Source: Rhizoctonia solani (lineage: Eukaryota > Basidiomycota > Agaricomycetes > Cantharellales > Ceratobasidiaceae). Taken from it: a stretch of DNA of 64,000 bases. The first letter of the stretch is position 1; each line of letters starts with the position of its first letter. The position numbers were made by a program, and so were the translations under genes. The notes under the pieces are model-generated. The model was given only the letters and a program-made list of their open reading frames with translations, was not told the origin of the DNA and searched no databases. Location: assembly GCF_016906535.1 (NCBI RefSeq), contig NC_057385.1:186001-250000 (forward strand), in the 5' to 3' direction. Positions 1 through 11,747 of this stretch are shown here, one piece after another.

Positions 1-289
1 TGTAATATATAAGGAGGCCAACCAACCATGGTAACACCCAGGTTGATTACCTCTTGTTGCTCCACCACACTGTACAAGGGCCTTACAGCCCAGTAAGCAC
101 TTAATCACACGCCTTAAGCATTGCTCTTGCCGTACATACATAGCTCACCGCCGCCTTATAGTGTGTGGACATTGTAGTTAGTTAGTTTGTTGTTGTAGGG
201 TACCTCACCGCCACCTTAAGCGGTTTACTGTATTAGTCACACGGCCACAAGCGCCCGCACCCTCAACGTCCTTACAGACATCTAGGACA
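1..289 (+). repeat. Gypsy LTR fragment, 3' part
   Basis: This is the 3' part of the same LTR seen complete at 14675-15247 (reverse strand) and 36128-36645. It starts at the stretch beginning TGTAATATATAAGGAGGCC and ends at TCTAGGACA, the LTR 3' end. It is cut by the window edge, so an internal element could lie to the left. Many CpG positions of the 14.7-kb copy are TpG or CpA here, so this copy is older or methylation-decayed. Confidence 0.8.
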
Positions 290-299
290 AAAACCTAAT

Positions 300-528
300 C
301 CAGTAAAAGCCTGCTCCATCAGCAGCCTTACTCATGTATACATGTTGCCAGTGATGTCATAGGTGGAGGTGGCTATGCAGGTTTAGTAAGCAGAGGAGGG
401 GATGTGGCTTGGTGGTTAGCATGTGATATAAGTGCTGAGATCATGTAATTGAAAATGTTGTCTGTTCTACTTGGTTTGAAATTGAGAAGATTGGAATAAA
501 TTCTGGGTATATGCATGTGTCCACAACA
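300..528 (-). repeat. Gypsy LTR fragment, 5' part, inverted
   Basis: The stretch from CATCAGCAGCCTTACTCATG to GTCCACAACA matches 15010-15247 on the same strand, so it is the 5' part of the LTR in reverse orientation. It abuts the forward LTR fragment at 1-289 after about 10 bp, giving an inverted arrangement of two partial LTRs. Confidence 0.7.
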
Positions 529-648
529 ACTATCCTAGACATTGTTTGGGACTGCACAGGGACTGGCACTTACAACCTGTGTAACTACAAGTAACAACCA
601 AGATAATTATACTATGCCATTGAAGAGGCATCATGCTACTTAATGGGA

Positions 649-1121
649 TTCCAGTGTATGCCTGTAGGTGTTGACAAGAGGTAATTTACCTGGGGACAAG
701 CATGGTTGACCACCCTCCTTATATACTTGGAGTTACAAGCAGTCATTGGGAAAAACATTACATAACTCAAGTGATTTTTTCAATTGACTTTTGTAACACT
801 AGCTACATTTATAAGTCAGTACTATTGACAATAGAAAATCAAATGCTGTATCAAACAAGAACCCTGCTTCATCAGCACCCCTACTTATGAGTTTGTGTCA
901 GTCATGTGATTGAGGCAGAGATGGTGCTACTGCTTAGTAATGTGGCTGAGGTGTTAGGTATATGGGTTAAGCACTAAGGCACTGTGTTCCTCCAAGGTCT
1001 AAATTATCTGCACCTTCTGGGTTCACACTCAGGTCACAAAATTGAAAATGTTGTTTGTTGGACTTTGCTTAAAAGGAAGAAAATGTACTAAAATCACTTC
1101 TCCTGTTCTGTGTCTACAACA
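649..1121 (-). repeat. Diverged LTR copy, inverted
   Basis: The left end carries the ACAAGAGGTAAT...CCTCCTTATATA block and the right end the TTGAAAATGTT...GTCTACAACA block of the same LTR family in the same order as at 14900-15247. The middle is poorly alignable. It is an old, rearranged copy without coding sequence. Confidence 0.55.
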
Positions 1122-1147
1122 AGATCCCATGCTCTGCAAAAGCCAAG

Positions 1148-1271
1148 GGTGTAATAAAATAGGGGGGAAAGATCATGGTGTCATGGCATAAAGTGATCCC
1201 TCATGAAACCATGACACTAGGGTCATTTGGTCTCATGACACCATGATCTTTCCCCTCTATTTCATTACACC
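1148..1271. mobile_element. 124-bp MITE-like palindrome
   Basis: Terminal inverted repeats of about 38 bp (GGTGTAATAAAATAGGG... against the reverse complement of ...ATTTCATTACACC) with a few mismatches enclose about 48 bp. It has no coding capacity. The size and full-length TIRs suit a miniature inverted-repeat element or a hairpin. No clear target duplication is visible. Confidence 0.5.
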
Positions 1272-1816
1272 TAATTATTGCTAATGACACTTTTAGTTTT
1301 TGTTAAATGTTTTTGTATGGCTGTAAATATGTACCTGCTACATGGGGGTGTTGTGTATAAGACTGCTTTAGGGGATTCATTACCTTAACTGAGCATTCCT
1401 TCTTTGTTTTTGACCTTATGTTTTACTTTTTGTCTTATCCCCCTTTTTGCTTTTGTCTTCCCTTTTTTCCTTTCTTTTTTATTATCCCTGCATTTTGTCA
1501 TGCCTATCTCATTTATCAAAACCAATTTAATTTTATACAATATCAAGAGTCATAAATTAGTGTGCCTTGAAAGTTTATTGAGTTGTTGTTGAATCCCGGA
1601 GGTATGACGGGTCAGTAAGGCTTGTAAGTCTTAACTTATGAGCTTGAATTTCTTAGAATTCTGAATTTGGCAGGTTAAATTATGGAGCCAATTCTTACGG
1701 CCCAGGAGCTTGTGTTGACATTGCTAGGTCTTCAATAAAATGACATTTTTATTCAACAGTATAATTGAGTAACTAACAAATGAATACCAGAACAATCCTT
1801 TAGGCACCGTCCTTAC
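1272..1816. other. Intergenic, T-rich, no gene seen
   Basis: The plus strand has long T/CTT-rich runs around 1400-1500. The small open frame there is low-complexity and hydrophobic only because of those runs. The reverse strand holds an AATAAA at about 1730-1740, which could serve polyadenylation of the minus-strand gene ending at 1817. Confidence 0.4.
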
Positions 1817-3616
1817 TCACTTGTAGAGATTGTCTTCACTCTCATCCTCTTCATTCTCTTCTCTTGGGTTCTCAAGTTTGCCTTGTGGTGGATCAAGACC
1901 GCCCTCCAATTCATCTTGGAGTGCAAGTCCCAGTTCTTCAAGAGTTTCTCCAGCAAGCGCCTTTTTAAGTCTCTCCTGGGCGGCAGTTAGATCCAGGCAA
2001 GCTTTCTTGATATCCAGAGATTGAGCAGGGCTACTTGTGTGAGTCGTAGGCCATTGCTTTTGCTTGTTAGCTTGAGTTGAAGCTTGGGTCTGAATCGGCT
2101 TGTTGTCAGAAATCACCAACCTCCTCCAATGCCACTCAGGATGATCCGCAAGAATCTGAGGCTCAATCATCCAGTCCCAAAGAAGGTATTGATTGCATGT
2201 GTTTGCTGGCGGGATTCCTTCCCAGGGAGATCCAGGCGCTTGAGGTTGAAATCCATGAACAGGAGGCTCTGGGTCAGCCACTGCATCAACAAGTTCCTTC
2301 AGATTTTTGAACTGGAAATTTGTATTGTGATTGGTGAGTAGAACTAACTTTCAGCATAATAAATACTCACTTGTTTGCTCATGAATGACCATCCATGAGT
2401 GATATATCGACCAGTCTTGCGCTTGGTTCCGTCTTGTAGAATTTCGTACTTGCTCTCATCGTCCGATTGAGCACCGGGCGTTAAGAAGGTTTGTAACTCC
2501 ATAGTGGAGTATGGTATAACCATCTTGCTGAGCTTCCGAGCTCGTGCTTTCAGCTTCTATCAGTTTAGTGAGTATTATGCATACATCCTTCATTTAGGAG
2601 GAAGATCTCACCGCTTCGGCTCTGGACCGATAGTAAGCAGTCTTCCTCTTCCTCCGGGCCGGCACCTGCGCCATTTCACCAGTATTCCCGCTCTCTTCAG
2701 GTTGATTGTCTGTGGGTGGGACATCACCTTGGCTGCGCTCTTTCAGGTATTGTTTGTATTTCTCGGCCTCGTATTTATACTTCATTTGGCATTGCTCCTG
2801 GATTGTTGCATCGGTTGCCTTTGCAATAATATTGGTCGCCGCTGGAACTTGCTCTGCGCCCCAATTACGAACAAACTTACAGTATTCCTTGAAGCCTTCA
2901 ACGTTGATAGGGTCATCGGGTGGTTTGGTAAAATCGAACCAAAGGAACGGGCGGCGTTTGTCTCCAACGCCTTCTCCAGGCCAACCAGGGTCATTCCGGG
3001 TGAGTCCATGAGGATACAGTATAAGCTCTGGCTTCAGTTCCTTAATCGCCCCAAACAGGTGCAATAACACCTTCGTGCAAACAGTCTAAGGATAGGTGAG
3101 CGCTAAACTGGAACTATAATCTATTTTACTCACTTTCATTGGTTGGCAATCTCGAAGTTGAAGCTGAAGTTGTTCTGAATTCATCTTGGTATCTGCGTGC
3201 GTACTCCCCAATGGTAATAGCGTATTTCCTCCGTTCCCGTTGGTTTCATCTGATGGATTTTCTCCATCCACAACAGACTTCAGAAACGTGTTTGGGTTGT
3301 TAGACTGTAACGCCAGAGACAAAACTTGGGCTTTTAGTTCATCAACACCATGATTGGACACTAGGACTTGTAGCAGCCTTGTCGCTCGGGATTTGAATTC
3401 TAGTAAGCTTTGTACTGTATCTCCAAGCGTGCTTAGCTGAGCTTCTAAGTGTACAACCTTAGAGCAAAGTTGCCTATTTGCTGCGTAGGCTTCTTCGAGA
3501 TCTTGAACCAAGCTCTCAAGAAGTGTATACTTGGTTTGTAACTCTTGAATATTGTCAGCCGTGGCCCGCCGTGCTGCTGCATGAGGCAACGGATTTGTGG
3601 TTCCGGCACTTGGCAT
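1817..3616 (-). CDS. Hypothetical coiled-coil protein, four exons
   Basis: I do not recognise this protein. The minus-strand exons are 3616-3134, 3085-2612, 2556-2371 and 2311-1817. All four have lengths divisible by three, and the introns are GT..AG of 48-59 bp in phase 0, giving 545 residues. The N-terminal 60-110 residues contain a leucine-rich heptad pattern (QELQTKYTLLESLVQDLEEA) that predicts a coiled coil. The middle has a W/F-rich segment (FLWFDF, FVRNWGAEQ) followed by a Lys/Arg-rich tract (ARRKRK). The C-terminus is glutamate-rich and ends EDNLYK. No catalytic motif or membrane segment is visible. I chose the ATG at 3616 because upstream in-frame sequence is AT-rich and unlike coding DNA. 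It lies inside LTR debris, so it could be a transposon-borne or lineage-specific gene. Confidence 0.65.
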
Positions 3617-3989
3617 TAATGATGACCGATTGATATGTAGTAAATAATAGTAGTTATAGCGTTGTATTATACAGCGAGAAACAAAGAGCGTTGATTTGTT
3701 GATGTAGTTAGGAATGCAATGCACAAATAGGGGAAATGAATAGGAGCGCAAGCTCCTGGTAGAACGGTCACGTGCCATGCATGTAATCTTCCTGTAATGT
3801 TGCTTTACACTGTATGATTACCACACATCACGGAGCCATTTGTGATCCAAGGGTAGCCTATTGGTAATCGTCCTGTAACCTGAGGTAACTGGCACATTAC
3901 CACCCGCCTGTAATCTTGCGCCCCCCTTGTGGGGACCCTCCTATGACCCTCCGGGGGCCTGTTAGGTTCCGTTGGCTGGCGTGGCGGTG

Positions 3990-5560
3990 TAGGATGGCTT
4001 GCTGACAAAGTGTCAGCATGGACCCAGATCCTCAGCCGGTAACCGCTGAGGGCCTACAGATCCGTGCCCCTTGCTGGTTCGCTGCTCCGAACCGGCAAGG
4101 TATATTCACATACTTGTAAAGCCAGTTAGCGGATTTTTTAAATGAGTGTAAGAGGCTATACCCACCAGGCAATAGCGCTGCTTGGTACTACGGTGGGTTG
4201 GTTGTGTATTGGGGGGAGGGAGGGGCGCGGATCCGTAGGTGTTGGCGCTAAGCGCCAAGGTGCTGTGGATCCGTACCCCTTGTCAATACAAACACTTGGT
4301 ACAACCAGACACCCATTGTACTTGCGCACAAGATACTTGCGCGCAGGATGCTTGCGCGCAGGATGAATTTGAATACAATTATACATGTCAAATAAATACA
4401 GTGTTTATGCAATACTCTAGGTGCTGATACGCAGCGTTGTACAAAGCTGTTGAATGGGGGGCGTGGATCCGTAGGTGTATGACTGCTTGCTGACAAAGTG
4501 TCAGCATGGGCCCAGATCCTCAGCCGGTAGGCGCTGAGGGCCTACGGATCCGTGCCCCTTGCTGGTTTGCTGCTCCAAACCGGCTAGGTATGTCCACGTA
4601 CTTGTAAGACCAGTTAGCAGGTTGTTGAAACGAGTGTAAGACGCTGTACCCACCAGGCAACATTGCTGCTTGGTACTACGGTGGGTTGGTTGTGTATCGG
4701 AGGGAGGGAGGGGCACGGATCCATAGGTGTAGGATCGCTTGCTGACAAAGTGTCAGCATGGGCCCAGATCCTCAGCCGGTAAGCGCTGAGGGCCTACGGA
4801 TCTGTACCCCTTGCTGGTTTGCTGCTCTGAACCGGCAAGATATATTCACATACTTGTAAAGCCAGTTAGCGGATTTTTTAAATGAGTGTAAGAGGCTGTA
4901 CCCACCAGGCAACGGCGCTGCTTGGTACTACGGTGGGTTAGTTGTGTATCGGGGGGAGGGAGGGGTACGGATCCATAGGTGTAGGATTGCTTGCTGACAC
5001 TTTGTCAGCATGGGCCCAGATCCTCAGCCGGTAGGCGCTGAGGGCCTACGGATCCGTGCCCCTTGCTGGTTTGCTGCTCCAAACCGGCTAGGTATGTCCA
5101 CGTACTTGTAAGACCAGTTAGCAGGTTGTTGAAACGAGTGTAAGACGCTGTACCCACCAGGCAACATTGCTGCTTGGTACTACGGTGAGTTAGTTGTGTA
5201 TTGGGCGGGGGGGGGACGGATCCGTAGGTGTCGGCGCTAAGCGCCAAGGTGCTGTGGATCTGTAGCCCCCTGTCAATACAAACACGCTGTGCAACCGGAC
5301 ACCCATTGTACTTGTGCGCAGGGTACTTGCGCACAAGATGAGTTTGAATACATATATATATGTCAAATAAATACAGTGCTTCTGCAATGCTCTAGGTGCT
5401 GATACGCAGTGTTGCACCCAGTTGTTGAGTGGGGGGTGTGGATCCGTAGGTGTAGGATTGCTTGCTGACAAAGTGTCAGCATGGACCCAGATCCCCAGCC
5501 AGTAAGCACTGAGGGCCTATGGATCCATGGGCATTGGTGGTAAGCGCCAAGAGGCTACGG
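3990..5560. repeat. Tandem repeat built of two unit types (A and B)
   Basis: A-type units of about 243 bp recur at roughly 3998-4238, 4486-4729, 4737-4980, 4988-5220 and a partial one from 5461. Each starts with the palindrome TGCTGACAAAGTGTCAGCA and ends in a G-rich tract before GGATCCGTAGGTGT. B-type units of about 245 bp (4239-4485 and 5231-5460) start with GGCGCTAAGCGCC. The order is A-B-A-A-A-B-A'. The open frames crossing it are repeats of one another and I do not regard them as genes. Confidence 0.85.
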
Positions 5561-6640
5561 ATCTGTAGCCCCGCCAACCCAAGCACATAGTACAGTGGAA
5601 TGTTGATAAATCAGTCTCAGGGCCAATAATATATATTTACAAATGTTTCAACTGATGGATGAATGTATAATCACTGTAATGTTGTGTTACTGCCTCTTCA
5701 GTACCTAAGCTAACTATTCTATGGTTGAACTGAGGTACATAGTATCATTTAAATTGTTTGTTCCAATGCATTTATCACCATGTACATAACATTGTTTACA
5801 TTCAGTACCATATTATATTGAACATGTGTTGTACTTTCACATAGGATAACTTTGAGCAGAACAACACATGTCAAATAGATATAGTACTCACCAGGTGATC
5901 TTGATGTTGAGCTGCAATGTTGTGTAAAGCCATTGAATGGGGCCATGGATCCACGGGTGCAGGATGGTTTGCCCACAAGGTGTTGACAGAAGTCCAGATT
6001 GTCAGCCAGTAAGTGCCAAGGGCCTACATATCCATGCCATGGATCTGTATGTGCAAGGCCATTTGCCAATAATGTGTCAACATGGGCCTGAGTCCTCAGC
6101 TGCTTAGTGCTAAGTGCTGAGGGCCAATGGATTCATAGGTGTTGGTGCTAAGTGCCAGGGGCCTGCAGATCCATACCTCTTGTTCATTTCAGATAGGGTG
6201 CTTACCAAGCATTCTGTGTGTATGATTGCAATGTTGTGCAGGGTGATTGAATGGCACTGCAGACCTATTTTCCTTACTTACCAGGCAATGTTATTACTTA
6301 TTACTGATCTTGACTAGTCTTACTTGGAGAAGGGCCACAGGCCTATAGCTCTTGGTGCTAAGCAGTAAGCAAACTGTGGATGTGGTGGATTGCTGTGATA
6401 TCACATTCCATTGCAAGCTGTGTGCAAGCAAGACCAATTGGTAAAACAAATGTCATTATTGAAAAATATTGTAAAGCACCAACAGATGTAGTGTAACAAA
6501 CATGAGTCCAGAACCTTGCAATTTGTGTGCTCTCTTGTCCCATTTCTAATCAGAAACAGTATCAAGCATACCAACCTATGTACCAGTGTGCCACTCACTA
6601 AATGACCCCTACACAAGAATCCTGCTTAATAATCTACCCT
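5561..6640. repeat. Decayed continuation of the A/B repeat; no gene
   Basis: Pieces such as GGATCCACGGGTGCAGGAT, TCAGCCAGTAAGTGCCAAGG and GTTGGTGCTAAGTGCCA recur between 5930 and 6370 with many transitions. This looks like an old, mutated edge of the 4.0-5.5 kb array. No open frame with coding character is present. Confidence 0.5.
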
Positions 6641-9300
6641 GAAATTGAAATTTTACTAGGAGACCACGTGACTGGCTACGTAATGGTACCCATATCTTAC
6701 GTAATTATCAACCTCGATTTTGGAGGCCCCCATAAATCCCAACTTAACCCTAGCTGAGTAGATAAACAGTAACAAGTAATATTTCTCTTGTTTGTAGTAT
6801 TTATCATTCAAGATTCTATCTTGTGGCTACACACAGAAATATTCAGGGTCCCCCCCTGCCGCATAGGCAAGTGCTCTGGCGCTTAATCAGCCCTTAAGCG
6901 CCAACACACTAAATGCGCCTTTGTTCCATCACCCGGGCATCCCACACTGCCAAATCACTTGCGCTTAGGTGCGCCTGTTTGTGCGCTCCAGAACGCTGGG
7001 TCAAACTACCAAAATGGACAACATTTGGCGGAGCTATGCCCTATTTACTGTCAGTACCCAGTACAATGGTATCCTACCTTTGGGACTGTTTACTCCAAGG
7101 ATGAAACACTTAGCCTTGGGACATCCAAGGACCCACACAGGTAAATACTGCCTTGGGGCAAACATTGCCTTGGGACAAATATTAGGAACTGTTGTTTGTT
7201 TACTATGTACCAAAGTATTGGCACCCTCAAGTGTTTCAGTTGCCACATGTACCTCCTGTACCCCCTCTTGGTATCAATCATGTATATACTTGTTTGTGCG
7301 CCTTCTCAGATTATAAAAGGACCCTGTGGAGACGCTTCTAATGCATTCTACTATCCTACTTTTACTCTTATATATTGACATATACACACAAGCCTTTAAC
7401 AGCTTATCTGTGCATTTACTTTAGTGATTGACTCACTGTGTTGTAAATTGGGGGAAAAGAGGTTGAGACTCTGGTGCTGAGCAGAGTCTGTGTTGGAAGA
7501 TTTCCCAATTTCCAAGCTAAGTAAAGAAGTAGCTTCTTTAGGGTTCTCTGGGTCTAGCTATCTTGAATACAATCAACTACAGATATATCTTTTCTCAGTG
7601 TAAAGTGTCTTAGTAAGTATTTCTGTAAGAGCAAGAGTACTGGCTCAGGTTCCCTTTGGCAGAGATAGTTATGTAAGTTTCACTCCTAGTTGCAGGAACT
7701 AACTGGTTACTTAGTATATATCCTTCTTTAAGGATGATTGCCTTCTGTTCACTTAACCTAAGAACTCTGTATCAGGTCTACAACCTTTCCACACTATGGG
7801 TACTTGGGAGATCCACTTATACAAGTTTAAGTTATTTGAAATCTTGAGGCACAATATATCACACAATTGAGGGGGGCAAGCCCAAACCCAAGAGTGACAG
7901 TCAACAGTAACAGTGAGGTGGAGTAAAGTAAGGTGGTGCCCTCCAAGGGTATGCAAGAGTCCCCTTTTATACCCTAGAGTGGCAAGGTTACTGAGTCATT
8001 CACCTAGTCAGAGTATGAATATGACTTGCTTAGGACTGTGCTTCCTAAGACTTTGATTGGTGGGTGGGAAGGCACAGATATGACTAGGATGGAATGTGAC
8101 TGCTCTTGGGTTGAACTGCAATTAGTTAAAAAATAGAAACATCTAAATACATGACTCAGTCTATCAAGAAATGCTTGGCAGCCAATGAGCACTTAGAGTG
8201 AGTCATTAGTGTGAGTCATTCTGGTGGCAAGCAGAATGACTCATAAGCAGGATTCGCAGTGCCACTAGAAATTACTAGATAAGGAGAACCTTAGTAATCT
8301 CATGAGAGGTATGACTCAACTAAGCTAGGAATAAGGTTCATTTCCCAAGTTAGAGCTAGTCATGTGATGAGCTAGATGTAAAGATATAAATATAATGATT
8401 AGTAAGGTACTTGAGCCACATAGATAGAATCTTGTGAAGCTAATATCTCCATGAGATCTTATCGTATGAGCACGTGACAGGCAGCGTTAGAACGAGCGGA
8501 AGGAGCTCTATTGAACGATATGTAACACATACAGTCAATATGAGCGTTACATAGAGTAATGACAGGAATAATGGAAAATAGGAGTCAAATGGCCATTAAA
8601 TCAGAAAGTCAGATATATACAGATTATTGTGGATGGTGAGCTGTGAATGCAAAATTGTGTGATACATAACACACTGTAAATAGCATAGGAGGTTATTTGG
8701 CACACTAAGACCATAGGCCAGTCCCAACAGACACAGGGTAACCTATTAGTGTACTTACTGCAACCCTGTGCCCCTTGACTGTCACAGTTGTTGAGTTCAA
8801 CATTGAGTATAGTGCAACAATACTGTAAGGATTGTTGTGATTGAGTGATAGTGTTTCAATCCACCACACCCCCCATATTGTAGATAGCTTTATCTATAAT
8901 ATCTCATAAATCCTAGATACGTTTTAGGTAAACCCCATAAGTCTTAAGCCTTACTTAAGCATATATAAGTCCTATACTTATGAGGCAAATCCTATAAATC
9001 CTGTACATTAGTCAGGTAACCCTCTTACTTAAGGTACTATCCCAGAGACCTTAAGTATACATACCCTTAGTCACTTAGGCTTAAGTAACATTAGTCTAAG
9101 GTACTATACATAACCAACCACCTGCACTTCATAGTTGGTAGACTATTTGTTAGGAGTTGTTATTCCTGATAACCTAGCCTATATTGTTCATATATTCTGT
9201 GCCTATATTCTGATTCTTAATAATAGTTCTGAGTTATTCCCATATACATTTTGTATATAGTAATTCTTTCTTACTCCTGTACTTACACAACTCTTAACAC
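6641..9300. other. Repeat-derived intergenic DNA, no gene identified
   Basis: At 6640-6735 there is an end resembling the foldback family at 10.8-11.5 kb (ACCCTGAAATTGAAATT). At 6856-6905 a C-rich stretch and GGCGCTTAA..CCTTAAGCGCC hairpin resemble 26200-26235. An inverted AAATTGGG/CCCAATTT pair lies at 7445-7530. From 8890 to 9120 many short variants of CCTTAAG/CCTATAAATCC are scattered. I see no convincing coding region. Confidence 0.4.
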
Positions 9301-10678
9301 AAACAGTGATAACTCTTGTAAGTCTCCATTTACATGATCCATCACCAATGTTTTTTCTCATAATCAGATCTTCCAGATGATCAACATGATCACAACCAAG
9401 GATGAGTTCACTCTATTTACCAAGGGAACCTCAGACACAATAGAGAATATCACTGATCATCCAGCAGGAGTGATAGCCCAGTTTCTTTTGAAGAAACATG
9501 GAGATGAGGCCAATGCCAGAGGATATGAACACAAGGTTAGTGTCTGTGGTGTGATACACTGTTTTGGAAACTTAAAGAAGGGCATTATGATTGGATGATC
9601 TTGATACTAGGTGATGCAAAGGGTGTGTTCCAGTTGGGAGACTCTTCACACAGATCTTCAGAAGCACAAAATGCTTGAACTTGAAGATGCAAACCAAGAG
9701 ATATATCAACAGCTGCTCAACAGTAGCAAGGCATGGTGGACAGTCATGAGGCTGTTCAAGGTCAAACATTTGCACACAAAGTTTGAGCTGCTAGTGCCAA
9801 AGGAGTTTGGAGACTGCCAAGAGAGTGGAACACTGGGCATATCAAGTCAGGTAAGCAACAACCAAACCAAATTTTCTCATCTCAATTGAATGTTGGGAGA
9901 TAAAAGAAAAATGACATACATTGCATGTAGTTGAATCCAGTGCAAGCTGCCCTGGAAATGTCAACTCCAGCCAAGCATGAGGCAGAAAGCAATCATTCCA
10001 ATTGAGCACAGAAGCAACAAAGACTAAGGGCTAAAAAGACCCCTGGTGTTGTTGCTGTTAGGCAGGATACTTTTGCAGCAAATCTTCAGGAAAGTGATGT
10101 GGATGACATGGAGGATAGCTCTTACCATGAGCAATCCAATCATTGGCACACAACAATGCCAAGCCTTGAAGATCATAGTGGTGACCAGGGTCAAGTTACT
10201 GGATCTCATGGTGGATATGATCAAATAGAAGGTGTGGAGGTGGACCATGATATTGAGGGGGTTGACACACACCAAGATGCAAGTGAGGATGGAGGTGATA
10301 ATGAAGCTGATGGTGAGTCTTTTACCCAAGATTTGTGGCATTTGAACATTAAATCAGAATATTAATGACATTTGGAACTCCATCAGCAAGACTCCAGCAA
10401 GGTGGTGATTGGGAACTAGACAAATCCATCCTGAAAGTCATTGCCAGTGCAGAGTCAATGACAAAAGAAGAAAACAGAGGCTTGGCTGAACTCCTGGATC
10501 AAATCACAGAAAGTCATAAAGATGGAGACATGCAATACTTGGTGGATGCATTACTAGCAAAAGGAAAGGTAAGTGAGATGCCAAGGGGAGGAAAGCAAAA
10601 ATTAAGATGACCTGTTGACAGCATGTATCAACCAAGCTAAAGAAGGTGGTAAGCGTGACAGAAGAGGTCATGTTGCAA
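9301..10678 (+). pseudogene. 5'- and 3'-truncated duplicate of the gene at 19.3-22.1 kb
   Basis: This segment matches 20544-21930 almost base for base (a few percent substitutions, one 6-bp difference in a GTTGTTGCT run). It keeps the same exon/intron borders, including the GTAAGT donor near 9316 and exons encoding INMITTKDEFTLF and KAWWTVMRLFKVKH. It starts inside an exon and stops inside an intron. The ParB-like N-terminal exons and the acidic C-terminal exon are therefore missing, and it cannot make the full protein. The abrupt ends and high identity point to a recent duplication, by transposition or template switching. Confidence 0.8.
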
Positions 10679-10784
10679 AAGCAGGTTTGGTCCCAGCTGG
10701 TTGTATTTTCCTCATTTTATAACAAGTTTTGCAGACACCAGCAGTAATGGCACCATCAGAGAGAATGCTGATGACTAATCAACC

Positions 10785-10870
10785 CTGAAATTGAAATTCT
10801 GATAGGAGACCAATGCATTTGCTATCGAATGGTATATATATCACGTGATTCTGACAGGTTGTGATTTCTG
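10785..10870. repeat. Foldback-family end
   Basis: The sequence from AACCCTGAAATTGAAATTC resembles the terminal part of the palindrome starting at 10873 and the isolated end at 6640-6735. It is one of several partial copies of this family around the palindrome; another is at 11585-11690. Confidence 0.45.
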
Positions 10871-10872
10871 GG

Positions 10873-11536
10873 CTATTAGCTAAGCGACCCTGAAAATGAA
10901 ATTCTACTAGTAAACCACGTGATTCCGCGTCGATCCATATACATATCATGCCAATTTGAAAACATCGATCAAATTTGTGTACTAATAGCCAAACAGAGCA
11001 TGCACCTTCCATTTTTGGAAGTCAGGACTACCATAAATGGAAAGAGGGGGTTCGATTACCCCATATAGTCCAGTTTCAAGGATAGATATAGCGTGTGGGA
11101 GGAGAAAATGAGAAATGAAGTAAATTTAGTGGATTTTGGTGAAGTGGGCCAGTTTTGAAAAATGGACTAAATTTAGTCCATTTTTTGTTTGTACAGGCCA
11201 TGCCCACAGAGAGCAACCAAACAAAAAATGGACTAAATTTAGTCCATTTTTCAAAACTGGCCCACTTCACCAAAATCCACTAAATTTACTTCATTTCTCA
11301 TTTTCTCCTCCCACACGCTATATCTATCCTTGAAACTGGACTATATGGGGTAATCGAACCCCCTCTTTCCATTTATGGTAGTCCTGACTTCCAAAAATGG
11401 AAGGTGCATGCTCTGTTTGGCTATTAGTACACAAATTTGATCGATGTTTTCAAATTGGCATGATATGTATATGGATCGACGCGGAATCACGTGGTTTACT
11501 AGTAGAATTTCATTTTCAGGGCTGCTTAGCTAATAG
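10873..11536. mobile_element. 664-bp foldback element with 319-bp arms
   Basis: Bases 10873-11191 are the reverse complement of 11218-11536 with only one or two mismatches near the outer ends. The 26-bp spacer is 11192-11217. Base pairing holds without indels: position n pairs with 22409-n. Apparent open frames on both strands are mirror images of one another. It has no transposase, so it is a non-autonomous foldback or very long TIR element. Such near-perfect arms imply recent formation or active correction. Confidence 0.9.
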
Positions 11537-11584
11537 GTCCTTGCACATAACTGCAATTTTATGTGCAATATTGAAGAGATGAAT

Positions 11585-11690
11585 TTTAACAAATGATTTC
11601 AAATTGCCTTGATAGGTATATGGATAGATGCGGAACCATGTGGTTTACTAGTGAAATTCCATTTTCAGGGCAGGTTATCTAATAGGTTTG
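11585..11690. repeat. Diverged arm of the foldback family
   Basis: CAAATTGCCTTGATAGG...CCATTTTCAGGG...CTAATAG repeats the outer part of the palindrome's right arm (11445-11537) with about 15 percent differences. It is a tandem partial copy. Confidence 0.6.
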
Positions 11691-11747
11691 GGCGGAAAAA
11701 CGCGATTTGATTTAAGGTTCTGCTCAACCCCCCCTTGAGCCAGACCC

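Noticed and set aside
1404..1592. Small hydrophobic protein gene
   Set aside because: The hydrophobicity comes from T-rich low-complexity DNA; there is no other support.
11025..11085. A T-arm-like GGGGGTTCGATTACCCC with pairing GGACTA/TAGTCC around it inside the palindrome, suggesting a tRNA
   Set aside because: Only about 15 bp separate the 5' strand from the T arm, so D and anticodon arms are missing. It may be a tRNA-derived remnant but cannot be called a tRNA gene.
11076..11333. Two 65-codon frames on opposite strands encoding similar peptides
   Set aside because: They are mirror images produced by the palindrome arms.
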